A stretch of DNA of 64,000 nt from Dyadobacter luticola. Its GTDB lineage: Bacteria > Bacteroidota > Bacteroidia > Cytophagales > Spirosomataceae. Shown one piece after another: positions 26,195 to 37,100 of the stretch; the first letter of the stretch is position 1, and each line of letters starts with the position of its first letter. A program made the position numbers and the translations under genes. The stretch is taken from positions 620,001-684,000 of the forward strand of contig NZ_VCEJ01000005.1 in NCBI RefSeq assembly GCF_005860805.1, written 5' to 3'. The notes under the pieces were generated by a model. The model saw only the letters and a program-made list of their open reading frames with translations. It was not told the DNA's origin and did no database searches.

Positions 26195-28654
26195 CTAAAA
26201 AGGGTAACCGACGCCGAGGTTAATGTTCAGGAAGTTGGATTGTGTCCTCTTAAAAAGTCGGTTGAGTTGTAATTCGTCCAGCACAAACCGCTGTAATGCA
26301 GGATCGTAAACTTTAATACCGAAGTCAAATCGAAGAATAAAGAATGACAAATCATAACGTATCCCAAACCCGGTACCGACGGCCACTTCCCGCAGAAAGC
26401 TGCTCGCTTCGAATTTCTGTGATTCCGTTGCATTGCTGTTGAGGTTCCAGACATTACCCGCATCGATGAATAAGGCATAGTTAATGTCGCCAAAGAATTT
26501 TGCCAGATACCCGCGCCATTCCAGGTTACCTTCCAGCAAAAATTCACCCGGCGATTCGATGGATAAGTTATTGGAAGTTAGCCTCGGAGGTGATGAGCCC
26601 GGCCCAAGACGCCGCGGTAGCCAAGCCCGCAAACTGTTGGAGCCGCCCGCAAAGAAGTATTTCTCATACGGTGGTACCTTACTGTCACCGTAGCTGTAAA
26701 CTGCGCCGGTATTCACCCTTGCCACGAATGCCGATTTTTTCCCGACCGGCCAGTATCTGCGGTAATCCGCATTCCAGCGCAGGTATTTGTAAAATTGCAG
26801 ATCGCCGAAAACATTCTTGATCAGATCTTCCTGTTTTGGCAAAACATTCAGCGAAGTACCACCCGATTCCAGCGCAATCCTGAAATACCGCGCATTCTTC
26901 GGCGGCCCGATCAGCGCATTGGTATTGTAGGTAAAGTTGAAATTGATGTCCGATACAAAAGACTTTTGAAAACTGTTAATCAGGTTGTTACCCTGCATTT
27001 GCAAGGTGTCCAGCAAACCTTTGAAATCCGCGCGGATGTTCTGCGTATTCAGAATATTGAGGTCCACCAGCGAAAGATTGAAGAGCGTCCGGTTGGTAGG
27101 CTGCCACGAGTAAGTCATCGCCACTTTCAAATTGGTACGGGTATACTCGGGGCGGTTCACGTAATTATATCCGAGGCCAACCTGCGTTCTGGGGTTGAAT
27201 CCGGCGGTTTGTCTTTGTAAAAATCCTTTTGGCGTCAGCAGCCTCGGGAAGATCAGCGAGGTATTCAAGGCGAGCTCTTCACTTCTGTAAATCGAACTGT
27301 TACCTACGAAACCCGGCACCAGCTCGATTCCTCCGCGCACATTCGCCTCAAAATTTTCGAGTCCGTTGAATACATTCCGGATCTTGTACGAAAGATTGGC
27401 GAAAGGCCCCGGCGCGCCCTGCAACTGGATCACATTCAGACCCACATCCGTTGAGATCTGGTATTTTTTAAGCGGAATAACTTTGAAAAAACTATTGATC
27501 GCTTTGCCCGTCGAGTCGAGGGTGTAGCTGTAATTGACAAAATCGAACTGATCCGTCAGCGAAAGCTGCTGCTGCGTATCCCGCTCTTTTTTCTGGCTGT
27601 AAAATGCACCGGGACGCACCTGGATTTTACTATCTAAAATCTTGGTCGCGAAGCGTTTGTCGGAAAAAATGTATTTAATGCCCTGGTAGGTAACCGTATC
27701 TTTCTCCGAAGACAAATCAGCCGTTCCGGACGGCGGTAAAACTTCAAAATTGACGGAATTGATCTTATACCGCACAGGCTGGTTAGCCTGGCCCATATCC
27801 ACCCGCACCTGCACGTCCACCGATTTGAAATTGCTGTCCGTAGCCGCATTCGTGATCGTATCATTGACCAGATAAGAAATATTCTGTCGCGAAAATCCCA
27901 TATAACCCTGGTTCCGCAGCAATGTTTCGATCCTAACCCGCTCTTCCTCAAAGGAATCGCCATCATATCTTTTTTTGCTGGTCAAGGCTGCGTCCTTGTT
28001 ATTGGCACTGATAATGCTGTCTGCAAAATAGTTTTTTACCTGATATTCCACGCCCCGGATCATCGTCGGCCGGTTTTCGGTCACCAGATAATTGACCCTG
28101 ATCCTGTTGAAAATCGTATCGGGTTTGAATGTTACCGTCGATTCAAAGAATCCGTTGTTATACAGGTACTTCTGCATTTTTTCGGCATTCAATGTTACTT
28201 CGGCCAAATGGTAGTAAACCGGTGCTTCGCCGAGCACACGCATCCAGAAATTTCCCTGCTCTGCCCGCACCTGCGCTTTTTCCAGTTTCTTGGCGTAGCG
28301 GCCCTGGATTTTTTCCAGCTTTCGCGGATTATTTTCGTAGATCCGCGATTCGTTCTGATATTTTTGAGTGACTTCAATTACTTTACGCTGTTTTTCCTCG
28401 CGGTTGTAAAACAGCTCACCAAAGCGATAGAGGCCAACATAAGGAAAAAAAGGCAGTCCAAGCAGCCTTCTGTTGGGTTTTTGGGGAATTAAAGCTTCAA
28501 GGTCGGAATCGCTGATAATATGGTTGCCTTTGATGGACGAAGTGCCAAGAAAGTAGCTTTTGGTAGGCGACGAAGACTTAGGGGAACAGGCGAACAACCC
28601 TGCCAGGATCACTAGGAAAAACGAGCTGTATGTAATCTTACAATGAATGTTCAA
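26195..28654 (-). CDS. TamL-type lipoprotein BamA/TamA homologue
   Basis: The 819-residue protein has a lipoprotein signal ending GLFAC (C23), POTRA-like repeats in the first half and a C-terminal outer-membrane barrel (LRYDLSFFILRFDFGIKVYDPAL, final residue F). Lipidated TamA homologues (TamL) are typical of Bacteroidota and act with TamB in outer-membrane assembly. The only available start in frame is TTG at 28654, since no ATG precedes the signal peptide. That TTG shares a base with the ATG of the divergent methyltransferase gene. tamB is not in the window. Confidence 0.85.
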   Translation of the reverse strand: MNIHCKITYSSFFLVILAGLFACSPKSSSPTKSYFLGTSSIKGNHIISDSDLEALIPQKPNRRLLGLPFFPYVGLYRFGELFYNREEKQRKVIEVTQKYQNESRIYENNPRKLEKIQGRYAKKLEKAQVRAEQGNFWMRVLGEAPVYYHLAEVTLNAEKMQKYLYNNGFFESTVTFKPDTIFNRIRVNYLVTENRPTMIRGVEYQVKNYFADSIISANNKDAALTSKKRYDGDSFEEERVRIETLLRNQGYMGFSRQNISYLVNDTITNAATDSNFKSVDVQVRVDMGQANQPVRYKINSVNFEVLPPSGTADLSSEKDTVTYQGIKYIFSDKRFATKILDSKIQVRPGAFYSQKKERDTQQQLSLTDQFDFVNYSYTLDSTGKAINSFFKVIPLKKYQISTDVGLNVIQLQGAPGPFANLSYKIRNVFNGLENFEANVRGGIELVPGFVGNSSIYRSEELALNTSLIFPRLLTPKGFLQRQTAGFNPRTQVGLGYNYVNRPEYTRTNLKVAMTYSWQPTNRTLFNLSLVDLNILNTQNIRADFKGLLDTLQMQGNNLINSFQKSFVSDINFNFTYNTNALIGPPKNARYFRIALESGGTSLNVLPKQEDLIKNVFGDLQFYKYLRWNADYRRYWPVGKKSAFVARVNTGAVYSYGDSKVPPYEKYFFAGGSNSLRAWLPRRLGPGSSPPRLTSNNLSIESPGEFLLEGNLEWRGYLAKFFGDINYALFIDAGNVWNLNSNATESQKFEASSFLREVAVGTGFGIRYDLSFFILRFDFGIKVYDPALQRFVLDELQLNRLFKRTQSNFLNINLGVGYPF

Positions 28655-29409
28655 TGCTCTCGAAAAATCGTATAAAGTATATCAACTCGCTTAAAGTCAA
28701 GAAGTACAGACAATTACACCAGGCATTCATTATTGAGGGTGCCAAAAGTGTGCTTGAACTGCTGGAATCTGATTTCGAAATTGAGTTTGTACTGGCAACA
28801 GAGGAATTCCTGCAAAAATACTCAACAATTTTAACCCGGCATAGTGTGGCGGCAGAAACGGCTACCGCGGCGGAACTTGAAAGTGTCGGATCTTTCCAGA
28901 CCAACGATTCGTGCCTGGCTGTTGCTAGAACGAAGCAAAACGAATTTTTGTCTTTGCAGGAATCCGAATATGTGCTGGTACTGGATGATATCCGCGATCC
29001 GGGAAATTTTGGTACGATCATCCGCGTGGCCGATTGGTATGGTATCCGCAAGATCATTTGCTCATCAGATACGACTGATTTTTATAATCCCAAAGTCATC
29101 GCCGCAAGTAAGGGTTCTTTTACAAGAACGCAGGTTTTTTATACCGATCTGGCTGATTATCTGGCAAATCATGCCGAAAACCGAAATGTAATAGGCGCAT
29201 TTCTGGGCGGTACTTCCATTTATGACTTTCCATTTTCCCCCAAAGGCGGACTAATTGTGATGGGCAACGAATCCAACGGGATAGGGCAGGAGGTAGCTTC
29301 TTTTGTAACCGATCGGATCACGATCCCAAGATTCGGCGAGGCGGAATCGCTCAATGTGGGTATTGCCACGGCCGTGATGCTTGATAATTTGCGGCGGCAG
29401 TTAAGCTGA
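28654..29409 (+). CDS. TrmH/SpoU-family RNA 2'-O-methyltransferase
   Basis: The 251-residue protein has an N-terminal substrate-binding domain (MLSKNRIKYINSLKVKKYRQLHQ) and a C-terminal SPOUT knot with the three family motifs: DDIRDPGNFGTIIRVADW, VMGNESNGIGQEV and ITIPRFGEAESLNVGIATAVML. It transfers methyl from SAM to a ribose of rRNA or tRNA; the site is unknown. The gene is divergent from tamL with overlapping start codons and convergent with the queuosine transporter gene, 4 bp away. Confidence 0.93.
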   Translation: MLSKNRIKYINSLKVKKYRQLHQAFIIEGAKSVLELLESDFEIEFVLATEEFLQKYSTILTRHSVAAETATAAELESVGSFQTNDSCLAVARTKQNEFLSLQESEYVLVLDDIRDPGNFGTIIRVADWYGIRKIICSSDTTDFYNPKVIAASKGSFTRTQVFYTDLADYLANHAENRNVIGAFLGGTSIYDFPFSPKGGLIVMGNESNGIGQEVASFVTDRITIPRFGEAESLNVGIATAVMLDNLRRQLS

Positions 29410-29413
29410 AAAA

Positions 29414-30202
29414 TTATTCGTGCGCAGCTTTGTGGGACAGTTCTTCGGCATATTCGTGGCCGAGATAACCATCAATAAAATAATGTGCGACGTACAGTAG
29501 CGGCGTCAGGAGGATCGCGACCATGCCTTTATATAAATAATTGATCGTGCCGACTGAGAAAACCAGTTTCAAATCCCAGTTTCCAAAGACATAAAACGCA
29601 ATTCCGATTACGACAAAGCTGTCGATCAGTTGTGAAAACATAGTAGAACCCGTCGCCCGAAGCCAAATGAACTTGCTGCCGGTTTTTCTCCGAAGCCACG
29701 AAAAAACAAATACGTCCAGGAGCTGCCCCAGCAAAAATGCCACGATCGAGCCGATCATAATACCCAGACCCTGATTGAAAATCTTGGTGAATGCATCATT
29801 GATATTGAATTTGTTGCCGTGGGTATCGGTATTGTTGAGGTCCAGCCAGAACTGCGCGGGCGGAAGTTTGGTGGCGAGCAGGATCGTGATAAAAGTATAG
29901 GCGATAAAACAGGCGGTCAGAATAGAAATCCGTTTTACGCCTTTTCTGCCAAAATATTCATTGATAATGTCCGACGTGATGAACACGATCGGCCAGTTGA
30001 TAACACCCGCCGTCATATTGAAATCCAGCCGCTGGCCTCCAATCAGCAATTGTGCAGGCGGGATGCCCAGTAATGACTCTACGGAAAATATTTTTCCGCC
30101 GATGATTTCGGCAATGATGGCATTGGTCAAAAATATTCCGCAAAGTACTAGGAAGAGGCGTTGTCTTTTCGCCTCCTGGACACTGGGCTCCTGTATGGAC
30201 AT
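29414..30202 (-). CDS. Queuosine precursor transporter (YhhQ/VUT family)
   Basis: The 262-residue integral membrane protein has about six membrane segments and the VUT-family phrases AGVINWPIVFITSDIINEYFG and GSIVAFLLGQLLDVFVFSWLRRKTGSKF in outline. Members import queuine or preQ0/preQ1, which feed the tRNA queuosine modification. No other queuosine genes are adjacent. It ends 4 bp from the methyltransferase stop on the opposite strand. Confidence 0.9.
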   Translation of the reverse strand: MSIQEPSVQEAKRQRLFLVLCGIFLTNAIIAEIIGGKIFSVESLLGIPPAQLLIGGQRLDFNMTAGVINWPIVFITSDIINEYFGRKGVKRISILTACFIAYTFITILLATKLPPAQFWLDLNNTDTHGNKFNINDAFTKIFNQGLGIMIGSIVAFLLGQLLDVFVFSWLRRKTGSKFIWLRATGSTMFSQLIDSFVVIGIAFYVFGNWDLKLVFSVGTINYLYKGMVAILLTPLLYVAHYFIDGYLGHEYAEELSHKAAHE

Positions 30203-30250
30203 GACAATTGGTTAAAAATCAGAGGGAATACGATTTCTGCCGAGGCACTT

Positions 30251-31495
30251 TTATGCAATAACCTCTTCCACCGTACGCGTAGATAGTACCCGCCGGTTTT
30301 CAAGGAAGTATTCAATTTTGTCCATCGCCTGGTTCAGCTCGTCGACTGTTGGTAAAAACACAATCCTGAAATGGTCGTCGGAAATGTAGTTAAAGCCGGT
30401 CCCGGCCACCACGAGCACTTTCTGGTCGCTCAGAAGGTCGTAGACAAACTGTTCGTCGGTTTTCAAACCGAATTTTTTCAGGTCGACTTTTGGAAAAACA
30501 TACAAAGAACCTTTCGGTTTGACGCAGGTAATGCCTGGGATTGAAGTCAGCCGATCGTAGACCAGATTCATTTGTTTGTGCAATCTTCCGCTGGGCGCCA
30601 CCAGTTCTTTGATACTTTGGTAACCTCCCAATGCTGTCTGGATTGCGTATTGGGTAGGTACATTAGCGCAGAGGCGCATGCTGGCGAGCAGGAGCAGGCC
30701 TTCGGTATATGATTTTGCTTTTTGTTTGGCGCCACTCAGAATCATCCAGCCGCCGCGGAAGCCGGCCGAGCGGTAATTTTTAGAAAGTCCACCGTAACTC
30801 ACACAGAGCGTTTCGGTTACCAGTGATCCCATCGGATGATGTACAGCTCCGTCATAAAGGATTTTGTCATAAATCTCATCGGAAAATATGATCAGCCCAT
30901 GTTCCTCCGCGATTCGGGCAATGCGCATAAGCACATCTTTTTCGTAGACTGCGCCGGTGGGATTATTGGGGTTGATAAGTACGATCCCTTTTGTACGCGA
31001 GGTGATTTTCTTTTCCAGATCGTCCAGATCCGGGTTCCAGTCGGCTTGCTCGTCGCAAATGTAATGTACCGGCGTTCCGCCGCTCAATGCGATGGAAGCA
31101 GTCCAGAGCGGGTAGTCGGGTGAAGGTACCAGTATTTCGTCGCCGGGATTGAGCAGTGCCTGCATGGAAAGCAGGATCAGCTCGCTCACGCCATTTCCTA
31201 TAAAAATATCATTGATCTCAACGTCTTGAATGCCAATTGTTTGTGTGTAATGCATCACGGCCTTGCGCGCGGCAAACAAACCACGGGAATCGGAATAACC
31301 CTGCGCATTGCGCATGTTCATGATAATGTCGTGAACAATTTCGTCGGGGGAATCGAAGCCGAAAGGGGCCGGGTTTCCGATATTCAGATTGTGGATCTTA
31401 AAACCCTGGCTTTCGAGTTCCAGTGCTTTCTGGTAGGTAGCGCCGCGGATTTCGTATTTAAGATTGTTGAGGCGCTGGCTTTTAAGGAATTCCAT
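30251..31495 (-). CDS. Class I/II aminotransferase, AlaA-like
   Basis: The 414-residue PLP enzyme closely resembles glutamate-pyruvate aminotransferases: QRLNNLKYEIRGATYQKALE at the start, NIGNPAPFGF, NPNNPTGAVY, and SYGGLSKNYRSAGFRGGW with the PLP lysine in SLSK-type context (here LSK). It should interconvert alanine/2-oxoglutarate and pyruvate/glutamate in the cytoplasm. It follows a terminator of the upstream SusCD operon, so it is transcribed from its own promoter. Confidence 0.9.
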   Translation of the reverse strand: MEFLKSQRLNNLKYEIRGATYQKALELESQGFKIHNLNIGNPAPFGFDSPDEIVHDIIMNMRNAQGYSDSRGLFAARKAVMHYTQTIGIQDVEINDIFIGNGVSELILLSMQALLNPGDEILVPSPDYPLWTASIALSGGTPVHYICDEQADWNPDLDDLEKKITSRTKGIVLINPNNPTGAVYEKDVLMRIARIAEEHGLIIFSDEIYDKILYDGAVHHPMGSLVTETLCVSYGGLSKNYRSAGFRGGWMILSGAKQKAKSYTEGLLLLASMRLCANVPTQYAIQTALGGYQSIKELVAPSGRLHKQMNLVYDRLTSIPGITCVKPKGSLYVFPKVDLKKFGLKTDEQFVYDLLSDQKVLVVAGTGFNYISDDHFRIVFLPTVDELNQAMDKIEYFLENRRVLSTRTVEEVIA

Positions 31496-31555
31496 GATTT
31501 GTAATTGGCTCGTAACTGGGCAAATTTAGTTAAAATAATGACGATCTAAACCAAG

Positions 31556-31582
31556 AAAAGCCGGCCAAAGTGACCGGCTTTT
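31556..31582 (-). terminator. Terminator of the second SusC/SusD operon
   Basis: AAAAGCCGG / CCGGCTTTT form a perfect 9-bp inverted repeat with a 9-nt loop, about 42 bp beyond the DUF1735-like gene. It ends in T residues on the minus strand and is also symmetrical for the plus strand. Confidence 0.85.
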
Positions 31583-31623
31583 GAAAACCACGATGAGAAA
31601 TTAACTTACCCTAGGTAAGGCTT

Positions 31624-32529
31624 TTACTTTCTTACTAATATCTCCTCTGTGACGCGCCATCCATTTGAGCCCATATAACCATAGCGAAGATAGAATGTCT
31701 TTGTCGCCGGATCGTAGGTGTTGTTGGCTTTGGCAGCATTGGGCCAGGCAGCCGTGTAAGGCGCTGGTAATGCGGTGTCAAACTGCGTATAAGGCGCGCC
31801 GGCCGCACCAGCTGCCGCTGTGATGGTTACCTTATTGGTCGTTGGGTTCACAGTCAGGTTGGCAAAATAACCGTTACCGCCCAGGTCACCTAGTTCCACG
31901 GTTACTGTAGTGGGCGAAACTGTCACAAGTTCCTTTTCGGCATCGACGGCCCTCGGGGCGCTGGGGTGATACACGTAACCTGTGGATGTGTAAACCGCAT
32001 CGTAAATGTTCTTCGCCTTTACTCCCAGGAGGATCGTACCGAAGTTACCGCTGATAATGCCCGACGAAACGGATTTGATCTGGATTGGCAAAACGTAATT
32101 TTTAGAAAAATCAAATTTTGCCGGTTTCAGCTTGATCAAAACTTCCGCCGTGCGCTGACCTTTTGGAATGGTTACGGTTGCTGGAATCGTATAAAGATCG
32201 GGCGAGATGGCGTCGTAAGCTTCGTCCTGTTCTCCATTGTACTGTGTCACCGCAGCCGTATCTACGCCGAGCGTCACCGTAATGTCGGTGGGCGCTACCT
32301 GTGCGCCGGAGTAGCTTACCGTGATCGGGTAATCCGCCTCGTCGGCGAGGTCAAAAGATTTGGAATACAAAGAATACGTACTGCCTGATGGCGATACAAA
32401 GCTGGACGGATTTTTGAATTCAACAACATTCGTCGATTTATCCGGGTCTAGTGTAATATCGTCTTTCAGACAGGATGTGACCGTCATTCCGAGTAGGAGC
32501 AGGCCGGCAATTTTTATGGAATATTTCAT
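31624..32529 (-). CDS. DUF1735-like surface lipoprotein of a SusCD operon
   Basis: The 301-residue lipoprotein has a signal ending TVTSC (C20) followed at once by LKDD, which fits the Bacteroidota lipoprotein surface-export signal (a K and acidic residues right after the cysteine). The N-terminal half (YSLYSKSFDLADEADYPITV, VTIPKGQRTAEVLIKLKPA) matches the DUF1735 beta-sandwich. The second half resembles a DUF4361-type domain ending in an FYLRYGYMGSNGWRVTEE segment. Such proteins bind glycans beside SusC/SusD. It lies 10 bp after the susD-like gene and is the last gene of that operon; no glycosidase accompanies it. Confidence 0.8.
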   Translation of the reverse strand: MKYSIKIAGLLLLGMTVTSCLKDDITLDPDKSTNVVEFKNPSSFVSPSGSTYSLYSKSFDLADEADYPITVSYSGAQVAPTDITVTLGVDTAAVTQYNGEQDEAYDAISPDLYTIPATVTIPKGQRTAEVLIKLKPAKFDFSKNYVLPIQIKSVSSGIISGNFGTILLGVKAKNIYDAVYTSTGYVYHPSAPRAVDAEKELVTVSPTTVTVELGDLGGNGYFANLTVNPTTNKVTITAAAGAAGAPYTQFDTALPAPYTAAWPNAAKANNTYDPATKTFYLRYGYMGSNGWRVTEEILVRK

Positions 32530-32539
32530 GTCAGATTGG

Positions 32540-34114
32540 TCAGTTAGGATCCCAGAAGATCAGGTCGGTGAACTGGTTGATTGCTTTGTAATTACCTGCA
32601 TTATAGGATTGCTCCGATGAGGGATAAAGTATCCGCGAAGGAAGCTTGTCGGCGCGGGTAGAAGTGGACAGCAGCGAAGCAATGTTGTGATAAGCATCAC
32701 CATTTGCAGCAGTCACCGGATAGCCCGTTCTGCGGAATTCGTTATATCCTTCCTCAGAATTGATCATGTTAACCGCAATGTATTTTTGGGTAATGATCGC
32801 TTCAAGGCGCTGTGCAGGGGTTGTGGCCAGCTTAATGTTGACGAGGTAGCTTTCCGCATTGTCCTTTTTGTAGGTGGCTACGTCGGCTGCGACATTTTTG
32901 CCTGCGTCGACCACATTGGTCACATCTTTGTAGATGTAGCGGAAAGATGCAGAGATGCCGGCGTCGAAGTTTGTAGTAAAATCACCTGCCAGAAATGATT
33001 TCAATTTCGCCTCAGCCTGCAGAAATTCCGATTCTGCCAATAACATCAGCACCTGTCCCTGGCTTGGCCCTTTCAAAACACCCAGTGCATTACTAATGCT
33101 GGACGAGCTGCTGAAGTCGCCTGTGTACCAGGTGGAATAATTGGTAATAATTGTCGGTGCATCCACTTCATTTCCAAGCTGGTTTACCGGTGTATTGGTA
33201 TCAAAGTTTACATAAATCTCTTTACCCCTGCCTTCATCGGTCAGCTTCTGACCTTTGTAAAACCCAAAAGCGAATTTTGTCGCGATGCGCGAAGAGTTGG
33301 CGAGCGCTCCGGTTGTACTGTATCCCCAGGTGTTCCAGGTTGGATTTGGTTTGTCTTTCACATATCCTGGATTTACGATTGCGTCGTCTGTCAGAAAGCC
33401 CAATGTTTTGTCCAGTTTCGCGAAACCGGTTGTTACAAATGAGGAAAGTGCTGCTACGCCTGACACGCGGATAAAGATTTTGAGCTTGATCGTGTTGGCA
33501 AACTTTTTCCATTTCGTCATATCACCGGCAAAAAGCGGATCTGACGAGGCATTCAATGATTTTGGAAACTGCGCTGCGTCAATGATGGTGATCGCAGAAT
33601 CAAGTTTTACAACCAGATCCTGATAAATCGTCGCGGCATCGTCATATTTCGGCGTAAGGTTCGCGTTGTTTTTCAGGGCCTCGGTATAAGGCACATTACC
33701 AAAGGCATCCACCAGTTTCTGATAGTTCATCGCCACCATGATCTTCGATGCAGCATTCGCATAAGCCAGCTCATCATTCCCGGCAGTTTGATTGATTACA
33801 TACTGGTAATCATTAAGGTTATCATAAGTGCTGGTCCACAAACCATTGTAATCGCCCGGCACCAGCTGATAATTAAAAAGGTTTCCAAAACCTGAAAATC
33901 CGCCTGCATTGGCAATATACCCGCCGAAATGTCCGCCATAGTTGTTGAACTGGCTTGAAACCGACGCCGACCCAACAATCGCCTGAGGCAGAACCAGGAG
34001 CGCGTCGGCGCTGGTGGCAGCGTTCGGGTTTGTGTTGATATCGAGATAATCACTACAAGATGACAGGGCCGTGACAAGCAGCGCCAGCATCCAACTGATT
34101 TTATATCTTTTCAT
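32540..34114 (-). CDS. SusD/RagB-family nutrient-binding lipoprotein (SusD-like 2 type)
   Basis: The 524-residue outer-membrane lipoprotein has a signal ending TALSSC (C20). The following SDYLDINTNPNAATSADALL and NDYQYVINQTAG stretches are typical of the SusD-like_2 subgroup. It should form a lid on the SusC-like porin encoded 11 bp upstream and capture oligosaccharide or peptide ligand. The C-terminal SRILYPSSEQSYNAGNY is the family's ending. The substrate is not inferable. Confidence 0.93.
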   Translation of the reverse strand: MKRYKISWMLALLVTALSSCSDYLDINTNPNAATSADALLVLPQAIVGSASVSSQFNNYGGHFGGYIANAGGFSGFGNLFNYQLVPGDYNGLWTSTYDNLNDYQYVINQTAGNDELAYANAASKIMVAMNYQKLVDAFGNVPYTEALKNNANLTPKYDDAATIYQDLVVKLDSAITIIDAAQFPKSLNASSDPLFAGDMTKWKKFANTIKLKIFIRVSGVAALSSFVTTGFAKLDKTLGFLTDDAIVNPGYVKDKPNPTWNTWGYSTTGALANSSRIATKFAFGFYKGQKLTDEGRGKEIYVNFDTNTPVNQLGNEVDAPTIITNYSTWYTGDFSSSSSISNALGVLKGPSQGQVLMLLAESEFLQAEAKLKSFLAGDFTTNFDAGISASFRYIYKDVTNVVDAGKNVAADVATYKKDNAESYLVNIKLATTPAQRLEAIITQKYIAVNMINSEEGYNEFRRTGYPVTAANGDAYHNIASLLSTSTRADKLPSRILYPSSEQSYNAGNYKAINQFTDLIFWDPN

Positions 34115-34125
34115 TTGGTGTTGAA

Positions 34126-37100
34126 TTAGAATGTTAATGATAATGTGCCGCCAAAATACCTGGCCGGAGGCGTTTGGCCCAGCGTGGTAAAGCCTACTGC
34201 ATTGCTATCGGCACCATTAGAGCTGTATTCAGGGTCAGTATAAAGGTTTGATTTTGGTACCCAGATAAACAAGTTGCGTCCCTGAATACTCAACGAAGCT
34301 GCTTTGATCACTTTTGTCGCCGAGAGCAGGGAGGATGGGAAATCAAATCCGACAGACATTTCACGCAATTTCCAGAAACCCGCCGAGTTGGCGTAGTTCT
34401 CACCGATTCCGGTATTTCTTGTTCCGTCAGTCCAGAAATCCGCACCGCCGCTTCTTACTGCAATGTTGGTGTTAGCCACATAATTTCCTTCGCTATCCTG
34501 GTAGGAAGAGTTCGGGATCACGAAACGATCGCGGTTATACCAGCCCGTGCGCACACCCGCGCCGGAGAAATCGTAGCCGGTAGAAATCGCGTTGTAGATA
34601 TAATGTCCGTTTCTGTATTCAAACAACACATTGAAACGCAGCTTTTTATATTTCAAACCTCCATTAAGGCCTAAAATGTGCGGTGGATTGGTGATACCCG
34701 CATCAAAGAATGTTCCGTTGGTAGAAGGATATCCGGTTTTAGAATCCACAATGATCCTGCCATTATCGTCGCGGTTGTATCGCGTCGTTTGCAAAAGCGG
34801 GAAAGGCGAACCGACTTTGGCAAGCACGCGCGCCGCAGTTCCGGAAGAGGACAGCACCAATTCCTGTGACTGATCAGACAGCGAAATAACCTTGTTGGTA
34901 TTATGCGTATAGTTCGCACTCAGGTCCACCTGCAAGCCCGACGAAGTTTTGATAGGCGTAATGTGCAGGGTTGCCTCGATACCATTGTTCTGAACTTCAC
35001 CCACGTTGGTCGTTAAAAATCCATATCCGGTCGAGTTCGGGATCAAAACTGTGATCGTCTGGTCAACTGTGTTGGTTTTGTAGTAAGTCAAACTACCGCC
35101 AATGCCCAGCTTGGCCAGTTCGAAATCCACACCGCCTTCCAGACCAGTCGTAATTTCCGGTTTCAGGTTAGCAGAAACCAAGGTATTGTCTAGTGTAAAA
35201 CCTGCTCCGCTTGAATACGGATAGCCGAAAGCCTGCGAGAATGTGCTGTTTAATGCGTAAGCCCCGAGGTTGCTCAGCGGTACCTGGCCGAATGTTCTGC
35301 TCGCCCCCAAATTCACCTGGCCCACTTTCGAGTAGCCGGCACGCAGCTTCAAGCTTTCCAGGAAGTTGGAGTTAGTTAATGCAGGAATCGCGTCGCTGGC
35401 GATGAATGAAATGTCAGCGGATGGATAGAAAAACGAGCGGTTCTCTTTTGCCAGAATCGAGCGCCAGTCATTTCTGCCGGTTACGTGCAGGTACAGATAT
35501 TCCTTGAATCCAAGCCGTGCTTCTCCATACACCCCGATCTGCCGCGCCTTGTAATTGCTTTCGATGGCAGTAGGGTTGCTAAGGCTGTTTCCAACATTAT
35601 ACAATCCGTCGATCACCAATCCATTTGCAGCGATGGCCATCGCTTTTGTGCTGTTTTCCCGGACAGTCGTTCCCAAAACAACATTCAGGTTGAAGTCAGC
35701 ATTGAGGTTGGTCCTGTATTCCGCAAGAAAATCGTTGACAAGCTGCGTAGTGAAACCCGAATAATCTGCCACTGAACCTGCAATATCCGTTTTGGAACTT
35801 CCCGAAATACTCTTGGTATAATCCGAGTAGATAAACTTGCCGGTGGTTACTTTACCTGACAGGTTCCGGGTGCTGATCCCGACACGATAGGTCAATGTCA
35901 GGGGCTTGATCGGGTTCCATTTCAATTCCATATTTCCCTGCAGATAGTCGCTTCTGTCGGCCAGGCGGTTGTTTGCCAGTGTGAAATACGGGTTTTGATA
36001 GTATTCATTAAAATATCCGTTCGGGTTGGCGAAAGGGTTATTTTTCCAGTCTTCATATTTCGTTACATCTACCTGTCCAGGTGACATCAGGAGGTTTTGA
36101 TAAGCCGTTCCTGTCTGGCTGCTCTGGTCGGTGCGGTTTGCGATGAAGTTGGTATTGAATGATGCGGTCAGATTTTTATAAATGTGTCTTACAATGTTGG
36201 CACGGAGGCTATACCTTTTGTATTTATCATAAGGTACCGTCGAGCGCTGATTAAAATATTGACCTGAAAGATAAAACGTGCCTTTTTCATCCCCCGAAGT
36301 CACGCTGAGGTCAGTTTGGTTAGCGATACCGGTATTCCAGAAATCTTCCCGGAAATTTTTGGTAGAGTAGGGCACATGCTGGATCGAACCATCCTGCAAA
36401 GGCTTACCGATTTCTACGGAAGAACCGTCGTAGGCTGGTCCGTACTGCTGGTTTTCGTAAGGAGTGTATTCAGGCACATCATCCGGCGTAGTTCCCGAAC
36501 CAAAACCATTTTGCAGCTGCGGCAGGAAACTTACCCTTTCAAGCGTTGTGGTGTTGGATACCTTAAATTCTGTCTTACCCGATTTTCCTTTTTTAGTGGT
36601 TACAATCAAAGCGCCGTTGGAAGCATCGGAACCATAAAGTGCGGCCGCACCAGCACCGTTCAATACCTGGATGTCGTCGATGTCCTCCGGATTAATGTTA
36701 CCCAAGATGTCGGTGGTGGAAATAATGTTGTCGATGACCACCAGCGCCTGGTTGTTACCCGTCAGCGACCGGTTTCCACGCAACACGAGCCGGTAATTCG
36801 GATTCACCCCGGAGCTTACGCCCATCACGAGTAACCCCGGCACGCGGCCTGCCAAACTTGCTGCCACGCTGATGGGTTTTCCCTGGACAATGTCCTGGGC
36901 TTTGACGGTGGTGGCCTGGTTACCTAGCTCGCGGCGCTGGGCGGTAAGACCGCCCGCCGTGATCACGACTTCGTTCAGGGCAAGTTCGTCAAGAGAAAGC
37001 GCCACATCCAGCGGGCCGGATTCAGGAACTTTCACTTCCTGGTTGAGGAAGCCGACAAAAGAGAATGTTAAGGTTTGTCCCGCGCGGGCGTTGATCGTGT

